A DNA stretch of 64,000 nt from UBA10649 sp963700255 (GTDB taxonomy: Bacteria; Actinomycetota; Actinomycetes; S36-B12). This document shows positions 28,399-37,563 of this stretch, piece by piece. Positions within the stretch are counted from its first letter, which is position 1. Each line of letters starts with the position of its first letter. Location: contig CAVOWW010000031.1 of NCBI GenBank assembly GCA_963700255.1, positions 93,314-157,313 of the forward strand, read 5' to 3'. The position numbers were made by a program, and so were the translations under genes. Under the pieces are notes generated by a model. That model had not been told where the DNA came from. It made no database searches and saw only the letters and a list, made by a program, of their open reading frames with translations.

Positions 28399-28842
28399 TC
28401 AGTCGGCACGCAGGACGAGCAGGAACTGCCCGCCACCGGGCTCCACGAGTGCGCTGACTGCCAGGTCCGGTGCGAGTCGGGACAGGCGGTCGACGAGCCA
28501 CTCCCCGGCGGCGTCGGCATCGGAGCGGCTCGGGCAACGGGCCACGACCTCGCGCCCGCCCTTGCGCGTCAGCCGTTCCACGGTCGGCACGATCGGGGCG
28601 GGATCGACGACGAACAGGTCGGGGGACCACGCGACGACGGGAGCGACCTTGCCCTTGCGCGTGTTGCACGCGCGATGCGCGAGCCTCTCAACGCCCGCGC
28701 CGCCCTTCTTGCCCTTGGCCGTGCCCGCGCCGTCGACGCTCGGCCCGCGGTCGGCATTCACGGAGGCATCGGGGTCGACCGGCTCGTCACACAGCCAGCA
28801 GCGCCACCCGTCACGCTCTCCGACCTCGTTCAGGTCGCTCAT
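28399..28842 (-). CDS. HNH-endonuclease-like small protein
   Basis: Protein of 147 residues. The first 65 look like an HNH zinc/metal finger: RDGWRCWLCDEPVD gives a CxxC pair and LAHRACNTRKG gives the HxxCN end. The central His-Asn-His pattern is degenerate, so nuclease activity is uncertain. The remaining part (VVAWSPDLFVVDPAPIVPTVERL … FLLVLRAD) is a small alpha/beta extension. ATG 28842 has GAGGGAA 8 nt ahead. It lies between the HAD and YyaL genes on the same strand. Confidence 0.62.
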   Translation of the reverse strand: MSDLNEVGERDGWRCWLCDEPVDPDASVNADRGPSVDGAGTAKGKKGGAGVERLAHRACNTRKGKVAPVVAWSPDLFVVDPAPIVPTVERLTRKGGREVVARCPSRSDADAAGEWLVDRLSRLAPDLAVSALVEPGGGQFLLVLRAD

Positions 28843-28903
28843 GTACGCCGTTCCCTCATGGGCTGACCGTAGCGGCAGCGCGGTGCGCAGGGCCGTCCGC
28901 GCA

Positions 28904-29581
28904 TCAGCCGGACCCGGACGCGATGCGGATCGCGGCTGGCAGGTCCGCCATGTCGTCGATGACCACCACGCCCGGCGCCTCCAGCCGGACTGCCGGCGTC
29001 ACTCCCCCGGCGAACGCCACGACCCGCATGCCGGCGTCGAGCCCGGCCCGGACCCCGTGGGCACTGTCCTCCACGACGACGCAGCGGGACGGAGCCCAGC
29101 CCATGGCCTGCGCCGCGTGCAGGAACAGGTCCGGCGCAGGCTTGCCCTGTGCGACCTCCGTCGCGCTGAAGATCCGGCCGTCGAACCTGTCCCACAGCCC
29201 GGTGAGCCCGAGAGTGAACCGGATCCGCTCGTGGGTGCCGCTCGACGCGACGCAGGTCGGCCAGTCGATCGCTTCGAGGGCAGCCTCGATGCCCGGGACG
29301 GGCCGCAGCTCGCGTTCGAAGGCGTTCCGGTAGCGCCAGGCGTTCTGCTCGTCCCAGTCCGCGGGCAGGGCGCGGCCGAGGTGCTGCTCGACCTCTCGTT
29401 CGTAGGCCGCCTGGCTCTTGCCCACGAAACGCTCGACGATCTCGTCCAGGGTGAGGTCCCAGCCGAGCTCGGCGAGAACCTCCTGGTCGATGCGGATCGA
29501 CAGGCGCTCGCTGTCGACGAGCACGCCGTCGCAGTCGAGGATGACAGCCCGGTCGGGGGCGGCCATCCGCCCCTCCGCCAT
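28904..29581 (-). CDS. HAD family hydrolase (beta-phosphoglucomutase-like subfamily)
   Basis: Cytosolic phosphatase or phosphomutase of 225 residues in the HAD superfamily. Motif I is AVILDCDGVLVDSERL, motif II TCVASSGTHERIR, motif III GKPAPDLFLHAA and motif IV CVVVEDSAHGVRAGLDAGM, all intact. The helical cap between residues 30 and 90 is of the C1 type seen in beta-phosphoglucomutase and 2-phosphoglycolate-type enzymes. The substrate cannot be told. The ATG lies 3 nt after the methyltransferase stop, so the two are an operon. Confidence 0.9.
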   Translation of the reverse strand: MAEGRMAAPDRAVILDCDGVLVDSERLSIRIDQEVLAELGWDLTLDEIVERFVGKSQAAYEREVEQHLGRALPADWDEQNAWRYRNAFERELRPVPGIEAALEAIDWPTCVASSGTHERIRFTLGLTGLWDRFDGRIFSATEVAQGKPAPDLFLHAAQAMGWAPSRCVVVEDSAHGVRAGLDAGMRVVAFAGGVTPAVRLEAPGVVVIDDMADLPAAIRIASGSG

Positions 29582-29584
29582 CGG

Positions 29585-30316
29585 TCAGGGCCGTACCGCG
29601 CGGTACCCGCGCGTGACGTACGGCACCGGCACGAGTCCGGTCGCCCGGTCCGTGCTCTCGTCGGCAAGGACCCTGAGCCGTTCCACGAGCTCTGCCCGGC
29701 GGTCCGGTGGCAGCGCGATGACGTAGCTGCGCGAGGCGATCATGTCGATCACGGCCGCGACCGGCACCTCGTGCGTCCAGGTCAGCTCCGCGGTGTCCAG
29801 CGGCCCGAAGGGCGGTCCCACGACCGGCTCGTAGTCCGCATCGGGGCTCGTCCCGTACTCGTGGAGGAGAGCACTGAGTGCCTGGACCCACGGATCGCTC
29901 TCGTCGCGGTCGTTCCAGATCAGCCCGAGGGAGCCTCCCGATCGCAGGACGCGCGCGACCTCCGGAACGGCTCGCAGGGGATCCACCCAGTGCCACGCCT
30001 GGCCGGCGACGACCGCGTCGGCATAGCCATCGCGAAGGGGGATGTCCTCGCCCGTCCCCGCGAGCAGCGAGGTGCCGGGAAGCAGCTCGGACAGCACCCG
30101 TCGCATGTCGGGGTCGGGCTCCACCGCGATGACCGTCTCCGCACGGCCCACGAGTGCGCGCGTCAGCTTGCCGGTACCCGCCCCGAGGTCGACGACGCAG
30201 GCGGGCGAGTCGGCGAGCAGCCAGTCGACCATCTCCACCGGGTACTCCGGCCGGCCCCGTTCGTAGGCGGCCGCGGCCTCGCCGAAACGACGCCCGGTGG
30301 GGTCGTTGGCAGGCAT
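29585..30316 (-). CDS. Class I SAM-dependent methyltransferase
   Basis: Small-molecule methyltransferase of 243 residues. SAM-binding motif I is CVVDLGAGTGKLTRALV, the acidic post-I residue is in VIAVEPDPDMRRVL and motif II is in GYADAVVAGQAWHWVDPLRA, the pattern of the UbiE/BioC-like methyltransferase 11 group. It lies 36 nt downstream of the aminotransferase gene and 3 nt upstream of the HAD gene, so the three are probably cotranscribed. Substrate unknown. Confidence 0.9.
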   Translation of the reverse strand: MPANDPTGRRFGEAAAAYERGRPEYPVEMVDWLLADSPACVVDLGAGTGKLTRALVGRAETVIAVEPDPDMRRVLSELLPGTSLLAGTGEDIPLRDGYADAVVAGQAWHWVDPLRAVPEVARVLRSGGSLGLIWNDRDESDPWVQALSALLHEYGTSPDADYEPVVGPPFGPLDTAELTWTHEVPVAAVIDMIASRSYVIALPPDRRAELVERLRVLADESTDRATGLVPVPYVTRGYRAVRP

Positions 30317-30352
30317 GGTGCTACCGACCGTCGCCGAGGTCGCGGCCGACGG

Positions 30353-31768
30353 TCACGCCCGAAGCGCCTGCGCCAGCTCGCTGAAGTCCGCGACCAGGGT
30401 CGCCATGTCGGCCGGCGTGTGCGCGAGGGACACGAGCCACTGCTCGTCCAGCCCGGGCGGGGTCAGGATGTTGCGGTTGACCCCCCACAGCCAGCTCAGC
30501 TCGGCGACGCCGAAGTCTGTGCGCTTGTAGTCGCGGTAGTTGCGGACCGGCGTGGTCGACCACGTGACCGCGCCCTTCACGCCGAACCCGACGGTGTGCG
30601 CCGGCAGCTCGTACTCGGCGATGACGGCGTCCAGCGCACGCAGTGCGCCCTCGTTCACCGACTCCGCGGCCGCCAGGGCCTCCTCCGTGCAGACCTCGTC
30701 GACCGCCGTGGCGGCGGCCATCACGAGGGGGTTGCCGTTGTAGGTGCCGAAGTGGGCCATGCGGCCGTCGGTGACCGCCGCCATGACCTCCTCCTTGCCA
30801 CCGAACGCCGCGAGGGGCAGGCCGCCGCCGATGCTCTTGGCCAGGGTGACCAGGTCGGGCGTGACGCCCAGGCGACGCGAGGCACCGCCGTACCCGGCGG
30901 TGAGGCCCGTCTTGACCTCGTCGAACACCAGCAGCACGCCGTGGCGGTCGCAGGCCTCGCGGACGTTGGCGAGATAGCCCTCGTCGGGCAGGACGATGCC
31001 GATGTTCTCGAGGACCGGCTCCATCACGACGCAGGCGATCTCGTCCGCATGCGCGTCGAGGATGTGCTCGAGTCGATCGATGTCGTTGTAGGGCACGACG
31101 TGAACGAGGCCCGCCTCGACGTCGAACGGCACGACGGCGGAGGGGAAGCCCTCAGGCCCGGCCTCGGCCACGTCCGGCTTGACCGACACCGACAGGGCGT
31201 CGTAGCCACCGTGGTATCCGCCCTCGATCTTGACGATGCCGTGTCGATGCGTGAAGGCCCGCGCCGTGCGCACCGCGTACATCGTCGACTCCGTGCCGGA
31301 GTTGGTGAAGCGCACCTTGTCGAGCCCGAATCGCTGCTGGAAGCGCTCCGCCACCAGCGTGGCGGTCGGTGACGGGGTCACGAACAGCGTGCCGGTCTCC
31401 TGAAGCGCACGGGTGACGGTCTCGACCATCACCGGGTTGAGGTGGCCCAGCAGCATGGCGCCGAAGCCCATGGACAGGTCGAGGAGCTGGCGGCCGTCGA
31501 CATCGGTGAGCCAGGCACCGCGGGCGGACGCGATCGAGATCGGGTACGGATCCCAGTGCTGGAAGGAGGACGTCACGCCCAGTGGCAGCGACTTGCTCGC
31601 CCGGATGCTGTGCTCAGCCGAGGCAGGCGTCGAGGCGGTGAACCGCTCCCATTCGACCGCCAGCAGGCTTGCGACCCGCGCGTGGTCGACCGGCGTGGAC
31701 GTCGCCGGGACGGTGCGCCAGGTGGCCGGATCGTGCGCGGGCCAGGATGCAGCGGATTCGTTGGTCAT
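30353..31768 (-). CDS. Class III (PLP) aminotransferase, glutamate-1-semialdehyde-aminomutase-like
   Basis: PLP-dependent enzyme of 471 residues, fold type I, class III. The PLP lysine is in LVTLAKSIGGGLPLAAFGG and the cofactor Asp in LLVFDEVKTGLTAGY. FTNSGTESTMYAVRTARAF and EGGYHGGYDALSVSV match the glutamate-1-semialdehyde aminomutase branch. It is longer than HemL and lies away from heme genes, so it may act on another amino-keto substrate. A GGAG about 9 nt before ATG 31768 supports the start. It heads the group aminotransferase-methyltransferase-HAD. Confidence 0.87.
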   Translation of the reverse strand: MTNESAASWPAHDPATWRTVPATSTPVDHARVASLLAVEWERFTASTPASAEHSIRASKSLPLGVTSSFQHWDPYPISIASARGAWLTDVDGRQLLDLSMGFGAMLLGHLNPVMVETVTRALQETGTLFVTPSPTATLVAERFQQRFGLDKVRFTNSGTESTMYAVRTARAFTHRHGIVKIEGGYHGGYDALSVSVKPDVAEAGPEGFPSAVVPFDVEAGLVHVVPYNDIDRLEHILDAHADEIACVVMEPVLENIGIVLPDEGYLANVREACDRHGVLLVFDEVKTGLTAGYGGASRRLGVTPDLVTLAKSIGGGLPLAAFGGKEEVMAAVTDGRMAHFGTYNGNPLVMAAATAVDEVCTEEALAAAESVNEGALRALDAVIAEYELPAHTVGFGVKGAVTWSTTPVRNYRDYKRTDFGVAELSWLWGVNRNILTPPGLDEQWLVSLAHTPADMATLVADFSELAQALRA

Positions 31769-31833
31769 GTGGCACAGCTCCGGCGTCGTCTCGGGATGGT
31801 GCGGATGCCGCGATCGTATCCGGGCCGAGCGCG

Positions 31834-32220
31834 CTATGCGGATGCCGCCGGGAAGTCGTCGATCGACTGGCGAACGGGGATGCCGGCCTCCCGGGCCGTG
31901 GCCACCATCAGGTCCGAGCCACTAGACGGGCCAGGCAGCCGCAGGACCGCGTCGCACTTGCGGACGAGCCGCACGCCGAGTGGGTGCTGGATACGCTCGT
32001 ACGCCTCGTCACCGATGCGTATGGAACCGGATCTCTCTATCAGCGGGAACGACAGCCACTCGCCGACGATGGGCAGGTGCCCCTTCTCGAACAGCAGGAC
32101 CGCCGCCTCCTCCATGCGGGCGACGTTTGCGGCGATCAGCGCTGGGTCGTCGTCCGTGCCGCCGCGGAGCGGCCCGGCGACGAGGATCTGCAGGGGTCCC
32201 GAGGGCAGCGGCTCATCCAC
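31834..32220 (-). CDS. DUF4406/nucleoside 2-deoxyribosyltransferase-like protein
   Basis: Protein of 128 residues resembling the DUF4406 and nucleoside 2-deoxyribosyltransferase folds: ILVAGPLRGGTDDDPALIAAN (nucleotide-type loop), a central LFEKGHLPIVGEWLSFPLI and CDAVLRLPGPSSGSDLMVATA near the end. These folds cleave or sense nucleosides or nucleotides, but the catalytic Glu is not obvious here. GTG 32220 lies exactly 6 nt after TAGGTT, a leaderless start. Its start is only 33 bp from that of the divergent YqhA-like gene. Confidence 0.68.
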   Translation of the reverse strand: MDEPLPSGPLQILVAGPLRGGTDDDPALIAANVARMEEAAVLLFEKGHLPIVGEWLSFPLIERSGSIRIGDEAYERIQHPLGVRLVRKCDAVLRLPGPSSGSDLMVATAREAGIPVRQSIDDFPAASA

Positions 32221-32253
32221 GGGCTGAACCTAGTGCCGCGATACCGTTTGCGG

Positions 32254-32732
32254 ATGCGTCGCCTGATCGAGCTCTCCCGCTACGTCGTGGCCGTGCCCGC
32301 CATCGGGTCCATCATCGGAGCCTTCATCCTCATGGTGATCGGGACGTCGAGATCCTCCGCTCGCTCATCAAGCTGTTCGACACGGCCATCCCCCTCAAGG
32401 AGAGCGTCGTCTCGATCCTCACGGCGGTGGACACGCTCCTCCTGGCGACCGTGCTGCTGGTCATCGGCTACGGGCTGTACGAGCTGTTCGTCGACGCGGA
32501 CGTCCAGCTCCCGCCCTGGCTCGAGATCCGCTCGCTCGACGACCTCAAGGCGAAGCTGATCGGCGTGGTCGTGGCCATCATCGCGGTGGTGTTCCTCGGC
32601 GTGCTCGTCGACGCCACCGACGCGAACGACATCATGCTCATCGGCATCGGGGCCGGAGCCGTCGTCCTCGGGCTGGCCGCCTTCACGTACGCGACGCGCA
32701 AGGAGCCGGGCAGCAAGCCTCAGCAGCCGTAG
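32254..32732 (+). CDS. YqhA (UPF0114) family membrane protein (frameshifted)
   Basis: Membrane protein of about 159 residues with three to four helices: AVPAIGSIIGAFILMVIG, VDTLLLATVLLVIGYGLYELF, KLIGVVVAIIAVVFLGVLV and a last one near LIGIGAGAVVLGLAAFTYA. This is the layout of UPF0114/YqhA; function is unknown. The first 31 residues are in another frame. The text reads GGGACGTCGAG where GGGACGGTCGAG would restore IGTVEILRSLIKLFD, so one G seems missing near 32345. ATG 32254 is 6 nt after TACCGT. Confidence 0.75.
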
Positions 32733-32733
32733 G

Positions 32734-33303
32734 TCACGGCCGGCGGCCCGAGAGGTCGAGCACCCGGAGCTGGAGGGGGGCGTCGGCCGGCACCGTGCCG
32801 CTGGCGCCGTCCCCGAACATGCCCGTTGCCGGCAGGAAGGCAGCAAGCGGCTCCATCACGTCCCACAGCGCCTGCAGGACATCCGGGTCGATCGTGTCGT
32901 CGACACCGACGGCTCGGGCCAGGTCCCAGCCGTGCAGGCCGTACTCGCCGATCCGGAACCCGAGGAGCTGGCTCCCCGGCATGTCCATCGCCGGATGCGC
33001 CACGGTCCGGTCGAGGGCTCCCTCCGCAGCGAACGCGGCCGCCATGGCCTGGCTGGCCTCGGCGAAGGCCGAGACGAGGTCCACGTCGGCAGCCGCCCGC
33101 GCGAACTCGGCGATGCCGTCGGCGCGGGTCCCGCCGTCGAGGATCACCGTCGACATGCGGTCGCCCCCGATGACGTGGTCGACCAGCGTCCGGACGCTCC
33201 AGTCCCCCACGCCGCTGGGCCCGTCCCACTGGTCAGGTGCGACCTGGTCGAGGGTCGAGGCGAAACCGGCAGCCGCACGGGCGAGCACGTCGAGGGGATC
33301 CAT
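32734..33303 (-). CDS. TIGR03086-type metal-binding protein (maleylpyruvate isomerase/DinB-like fold)
   Basis: Protein of 189 residues in the mycothiol-dependent maleylpyruvate isomerase-like (DinB four-helix bundle) group, TIGR03086 type. Markers are the opening LARAAAGFASTLDQVAPDQWDGPSGVGDWSVRTLVDHVIGGDRM, where the His belongs to the metal site, and GEYGLHGWDLARAVG, which holds the other His. Members may use mycothiol as cofactor, consistent with mca in this genome, but the reaction is unknown. ATG 33303 lies exactly 6 nt after TACGCT. It converges on the YqhA-like gene with a 1-nt gap. Confidence 0.85.
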   Translation of the reverse strand: MDPLDVLARAAAGFASTLDQVAPDQWDGPSGVGDWSVRTLVDHVIGGDRMSTVILDGGTRADGIAEFARAAADVDLVSAFAEASQAMAAAFAAEGALDRTVAHPAMDMPGSQLLGFRIGEYGLHGWDLARAVGVDDTIDPDVLQALWDVMEPLAAFLPATGMFGDGASGTVPADAPLQLRVLDLSGRRP

Positions 33304-33329
33304 GGACGGAGCGTATTGGCGAAGCCCGC

Positions 33330-33563
33330 TCAGCAGTAGGGGCAATGACGGCAGCCGTTGCCGCAGCAGACCCCTCGGGCGGCCAGGTACGCGGCCGTCA
33401 TCACGAAGAACCCCGTCGCGGGATCGCGGTAGCCGGCAGCTCCGGCGTCCAGGGCGCGGTCGTGCTCGGCGAGCACCTCGGCGCGGCGGGGGTGATCGGG
33501 CCGGAGGCGATCCACATGGGGCTCGTGCAGAGGCCGCTCCCCGTTCACCTGCTGCGCCGTCAT
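33330..33563 (-). CDS. DUF5522 small Cys-rich protein
   Basis: Small protein of 77 residues ending in the DUF5522 hallmark YLAARGVCCGNGCRHCPYC, with five Cys and one His at the C-terminus, suggesting a zinc or Fe-S site. The rest includes HPRRAEVLAEHDRALDAG and TGFFVMTAAYL. Function unknown. GGGAGGA 9 nt ahead of ATG 33563 supports the start. It is divergent from the molybdopterin oxidoreductase, and the close association of a metal-binding mini-protein with that gene may be meaningful but is unproven. Confidence 0.8.
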   Translation of the reverse strand: MTAQQVNGERPLHEPHVDRLRPDHPRRAEVLAEHDRALDAGAAGYRDPATGFFVMTAAYLAARGVCCGNGCRHCPYC

Positions 33564-33621
33564 CGCTGGCGGTCCTCCCGCATCCGTTCCCCGGCGGTCC
33601 TTGCCGGGCTAGGGTCCCAGC

Positions 33622-35916
33622 ATGGCTGACCATCTGCACATCTGCCCGTTGTGCGAGGCCACGTGCGGGCTGCGCGTGACCATCGAGGAGGAGCGGGTCA
33701 CCGCCGTCCGCGGCGACGATGAGGACGTCTTCAGCGGCGGGTTCATCTGCCCCAAGGGCACGGCGATCGGCCAGCTGCACCACGACCCGGACCGGCTCCG
33801 GACGCCCATGGTCCGGGATCAGGCGACCGGTCGCCTCGTCCCCGCGTCCTGGGACGACGCATTCGACGTGATCCGTGCCCGTCTCGCCGCCGTCATCGCG
33901 GCGCATGGACCGGACTCCGTCGCGCTGTTCCTCGGCAACCCCAACGTGCACAACACGTCGAGCGCGTTCTACCTGCCGGCGTTCATCCGGGCCCTCGGGA
34001 CCACCAGTCGGTACACGGCCAGCACGGTCGACCAGTTCCCGAAGCAGGTGTCGTCGGCACTGATGTTCGGCACGCCGCTGTCCGTCGCGATCCCCGACAT
34101 CGACCGCACCGACTACCTCCTCATCCTGGGCGCCAACCCCCTGGTCTCGAACGGCTCGATGATGACGGCCCCCGACATGCCCGGCCGGCTGCGGGCCCTT
34201 CGCCAGCGCGGCGGACGACTCGTCGTCGTCGACCCGGTGCGCACGCGGACGGCACGGGCCGCCGATGAGCACGTGGCCATCCGGCCCGGCGGCGACGCCT
34301 TCCTCCTGGCCTCGATCGCGAACGTCCTCGTCGAGGAGGGCCTGGCCGCTGCCGGGCGAGCGGCCAGCCACCTCGCCGACGGGTCACTCGCGCAGGTGGC
34401 AGCCTCGGTTGCGCCCTTCTCCCCCGAGGCGGTGGCCGGCATCACCGGAGTACCCGCCACGACGATCCGCCGCCTCGCCCGCGAGCTCGCCGCGGCCCCC
34501 ACGGCCGCCGTCTACGGACGGATGGGCACCACCACGTCGGGACTGGCCACCGCGGACGGGCGCACGATGCCCCTGGGCACCGTCGCCTCGTGGCTCGTCG
34601 ACGTCGTCAACATCCTGATCGGCTCGCTGGACGAGCCCGGCGGCGTCATGTGGCCGCTGCCGCCTGCCGGCAGCGCGAACACGCAGGGCCCGCCGGGGAC
34701 CGGACGGGGGGCGACCATCCCCGGTCGGCGGCGCACCCGGGTGCGCGGCCTGCCGAGCATCCTCGGGGAGTTCCCGGCGGCGGCCCTGGCCGAGGAGATC
34801 GACACCCCGGATCCCGACGGCACGCGGATCCGCGCGCTCATCACCGTGGCGGGCAACCCGGTGGTCTCCACCCCGGACAGCGATCGGCTCGAGCGCGCGC
34901 TCGGCACGCTCGACCTGATCATCAGTCTCGACGCCTACGTGACGGAGACCTCGCGGCACGCCGACGTCATCCTGCCGGCGCCCTCGCCGCTGGCCCGACG
35001 GCACTTCGACGTCGTCTTCAGCACGCTCGCCATCTCCAACACCGCGCGCTACTCGCCCGCGGTCGTGGCCCTCCAGCCCGACGAGCGGGACGAGGCCGAG
35101 ACCCTCCTGCGGCTCACGGCCATCGCCTTCGCGATCACGTCCGGCGAACCGGAGGCGTCGACTGACGACGTCGACGATCTCGTCGCGTTCATGCTGGCCC
35201 AGCAGGCCGTCACCGACGAGTCGTCGCGGGTGCACGGACGGGACGCCGCCGAGCTGCTCGCCGCTCTCGCGCCGCGACGCGGCATCGAGCGCCTGCTCGA
35301 CCTGCGCATCCGGTCCGGCCCGTACGGGGACGGGTTCGGGACGCACCCGGACGGCCTGACCCTGGCCCGCATCGAGGCCGCTCCTCACGGCATCGACCTC
35401 GGCCCCCTCCAGCCCCGGCTGCCCGAGGTGCTGCGCACCCCGAGTGGCCGCGTCGAGCTCGCGCCCGCGCAGGTCGTGGAGGCGCTCGCCGACGCCGCGA
35501 CGCTGCTCGGCGATCCTCCGTCCGAGCCGCCACTGGTCCTCGTCGGCCGCCGGCAGCTGCGCAGCAACAACTCGTGGATGCACAACCTGCCCGTGCTCGC
35601 CGGCGGGTCGAACACGTGCACCCTCCTCGTCCACCCGGACGACGCCGGGCGGCTGGGGATCGTCGACGGCGCTGACGCGCGCATCTCCACCGCGACCGGC
35701 TCGGTGGTCGCGCCCGTGGTCGTCACGGACGACGTCCGGCCCGGAGTCGTGTGCATGCCGCACGGCTGGGGGCATACCGCGGACGATGCGTGGGGAGAGA
35801 CGGCACGCGAGCGGGGCGGCGTGAACGTCAACACCGTCGTCGGCTCGGCCGACATCGACCTGCTGTCCGGCACCTCCGTGCTGGCCGGGATCCCGGTCGA
35901 CGTCGCTCCGGCCTGA
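33622..35916 (+). CDS. Molybdopterin-dependent oxidoreductase (formate-dehydrogenase/nitrate-reductase-like)
   Basis: Molybdenum/tungsten bis-MGD enzyme of 764 residues. The N-terminus carries a four-Cys motif for one Fe-S cluster (HICPLCEATCGL … FICPKGTAIG). The central domains contain LGNPNVHNTSSAFYLP, YLLILGANPLVSNGSMM and VVDPVRTRTARAADEHVAIRPGGDAFLL, and the C-terminal MGD-binding domain starts near LVLVGRRQLRSNNSWMHN. I find no obvious Cys or Sec at the metal-ligand position (STVDQFPKQ), so the ligand may be another residue. There is no Tat signal, so it is cytoplasmic. ATG 33622 is 6 nt after TAGGGT. ModABC at 52.7 kb would supply Mo. Substrate unknown. Confidence 0.9.
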   Translation: MADHLHICPLCEATCGLRVTIEEERVTAVRGDDEDVFSGGFICPKGTAIGQLHHDPDRLRTPMVRDQATGRLVPASWDDAFDVIRARLAAVIAAHGPDSVALFLGNPNVHNTSSAFYLPAFIRALGTTSRYTASTVDQFPKQVSSALMFGTPLSVAIPDIDRTDYLLILGANPLVSNGSMMTAPDMPGRLRALRQRGGRLVVVDPVRTRTARAADEHVAIRPGGDAFLLASIANVLVEEGLAAAGRAASHLADGSLAQVAASVAPFSPEAVAGITGVPATTIRRLARELAAAPTAAVYGRMGTTTSGLATADGRTMPLGTVASWLVDVVNILIGSLDEPGGVMWPLPPAGSANTQGPPGTGRGATIPGRRRTRVRGLPSILGEFPAAALAEEIDTPDPDGTRIRALITVAGNPVVSTPDSDRLERALGTLDLIISLDAYVTETSRHADVILPAPSPLARRHFDVVFSTLAISNTARYSPAVVALQPDERDEAETLLRLTAIAFAITSGEPEASTDDVDDLVAFMLAQQAVTDESSRVHGRDAAELLAALAPRRGIERLLDLRIRSGPYGDGFGTHPDGLTLARIEAAPHGIDLGPLQPRLPEVLRTPSGRVELAPAQVVEALADAATLLGDPPSEPPLVLVGRRQLRSNNSWMHNLPVLAGGSNTCTLLVHPDDAGRLGIVDGADARISTATGSVVAPVVVTDDVRPGVVCMPHGWGHTADDAWGETARERGGVNVNTVVGSADIDLLSGTSVLAGIPVDVAPA

Positions 35917-35919
35917 CCG

Positions 35920-37527
35920 CTACAGCCACTTCCCGTAGAGCAGGTCCTCGGGCTGGGCGATCTCCGCCGCCACGGGGACGCCCTTGAAGCGGGACATGAT
36001 CGCGCGCGCCCACTGCGCCGCCTTGGGGACGAGTTCGCGATCAGCCGTCTGCATGCGGTCGCGCAGCAGCACGACCCCGAGGTCCGCACCGGGATACCGG
36101 TACTCGTCCACTCCGTAGACGCGCAGGTAGAACGCCTCGTCGCTGCCGGTCACGTTGTGCCAGTCGGTCTCCATGCGGATGAAGCGGATCTCCCCGTCCT
36201 TGTCCATCCGCCACAGCCCGCTCGCCGGAGCCTCGGTGATGATCTCGACCTCGTCAGTGGTCTGCTTGAGGACGAGCTGGCTCCAGCGGTCGAAGTCGCG
36301 CCAGCGGGACTGGATGCGCTCGAGATCGCACTCCCAGTCCACGTCCATGAACTCGAGCAGGTGGAACAGGAAGAGCGGCACGCCTCCGTAGCGCGAGGTG
36401 ATGAGGTTGGTCAGCGGCGAAGCACCCGAGATCCTCGGGTTGATCTCGCCGAGGTAGACGGTGTCGTCGTCGAGGTCGATGAGGTAGTCCATGCAGAAGA
36501 CCCCGCGATAGCCCTCGGCGTACAGGCGGTCGCCGAGCCGCTGCGCCATCGCGCGGATCTGCACCTGGCTGCCCGCCAGTGAGATGGGCGCGCAGTCGTT
36601 GCCGCACCAGCCGCCCTGGTACGGGGTGAGCTCCTCGAAGCCGGTGAGATCGACCTGAACGGGCCCCACCAGCGTTCCGTGCCTCGTCGCGCACGCCTCG
36701 ATGGTGCCCGGCAGGTGCCGGATGTTCTTCATGACCTTCAGGTCCTCACCGATGAGGTGCTCGGAGCAGTCGTCCCACTCCTGCTCGCTCTCGATGAAGA
36801 AGGTGGTCCGCCCCGAGTCGCCGTAGGGCAGCTGCACGACGAGCCGATCGCCGAGGCCGGCCTCGGCGGCGCGCTCGAGCAGCTCTCCGTAGGACTCGGC
36901 GCGGGTCAGGACGTTGGGGGCGCTCGGGACCCCGGCATCGTTGCCGAGCCTCGTCGTCTCGATCTTGGAGTCGATCCGCTCGCGCAGCTCGCGCGGAGGC
37001 AGGGCGATCGTCAGGCCGAGCTCCTCGGCGAGGCGCTCCGTCTCCTCGTCGAACATCACGAAGAGCACGTACGCGGGACCTTCGACGTTGGCGACCCCGG
37101 CGGTGGTGGGCCCGCCGTTGAGGATCCGGTCGACGACCTCCTTGTGCCCGAGGAGGTAGGAGTTGACCGACTCGAAGGTCTCGAACTCGCGCGGCCCGGC
37201 GTGGGTCGGGACGAACACGTGGTCGTGCGCTCCGTCGAAGGAGTCGAAGTAGCAGACGTAGCGGAAGGCGCTGACCCAGTCGTCGATGCCGAGGATGTTG
37301 TAGGCCGTGGGCGACACGAAGTAGATCGGCGCGGTCTGCTCGCGGAAGAAGCGGTAGATGTCCGACAGGCCCCTCAGCACGGGTCGGTCGGGGCCGGGAC
37401 CGGAATCCGTCGCCGTCGTCTGGCTCATGGCGGGCTCCTGCTCGTCGACCGGGTCGGGACGGGACTCGTCCACGTCGTTGGAGGTCGCGGTCAGCCGGCT
37501 CCACCACCCGCGCAACCACGTGAACAC
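35920..37527 (-). CDS. ATP-grasp (biotin-carboxylase-like) ligase
   Basis: ATP-grasp protein of about 535 residues without biotin or carboxyltransferase domains. The ATP-grasp core shows RIDSKIETTRLGNDAGVPSAP, the flexible phosphate loop VVQLPYGDSGRTTFFI, and the metal-binding VYLGEINPRISGASPL (E-x-N). Such stand-alone enzymes usually make amide or peptide bonds through an acyl phosphate. The start is set at GTG 37527: TAAAGT (37534-37539) ends exactly 6 nt before it, while GTG 37533 would overlap the -10. It lies 36 nt downstream of the C45 acyltransferase gene and probably works with it. Substrate unknown. Confidence 0.85.
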   Translation of the reverse strand: MFTWLRGWWSRLTATSNDVDESRPDPVDEQEPAMSQTTATDSGPGPDRPVLRGLSDIYRFFREQTAPIYFVSPTAYNILGIDDWVSAFRYVCYFDSFDGAHDHVFVPTHAGPREFETFESVNSYLLGHKEVVDRILNGGPTTAGVANVEGPAYVLFVMFDEETERLAEELGLTIALPPRELRERIDSKIETTRLGNDAGVPSAPNVLTRAESYGELLERAAEAGLGDRLVVQLPYGDSGRTTFFIESEQEWDDCSEHLIGEDLKVMKNIRHLPGTIEACATRHGTLVGPVQVDLTGFEELTPYQGGWCGNDCAPISLAGSQVQIRAMAQRLGDRLYAEGYRGVFCMDYLIDLDDDTVYLGEINPRISGASPLTNLITSRYGGVPLFLFHLLEFMDVDWECDLERIQSRWRDFDRWSQLVLKQTTDEVEIITEAPASGLWRMDKDGEIRFIRMETDWHNVTGSDEAFYLRVYGVDEYRYPGADLGVVLLRDRMQTADRELVPKAAQWARAIMSRFKGVPVAAEIAQPEDLLYGKWL

Positions 37528-37563
37528 CGCCACACTTTAGGCGCTAGCGGGGCGTCCCGATGC

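Noticed and set aside
27995..31372. Very long open frame (over 1100 codons) on the plus strand opposite the YyaL-aminotransferase genes.
   Set aside because: It is the antisense shadow of conserved minus-strand genes in GC-rich DNA; its product is Arg/His/Pro-rich without any domain.
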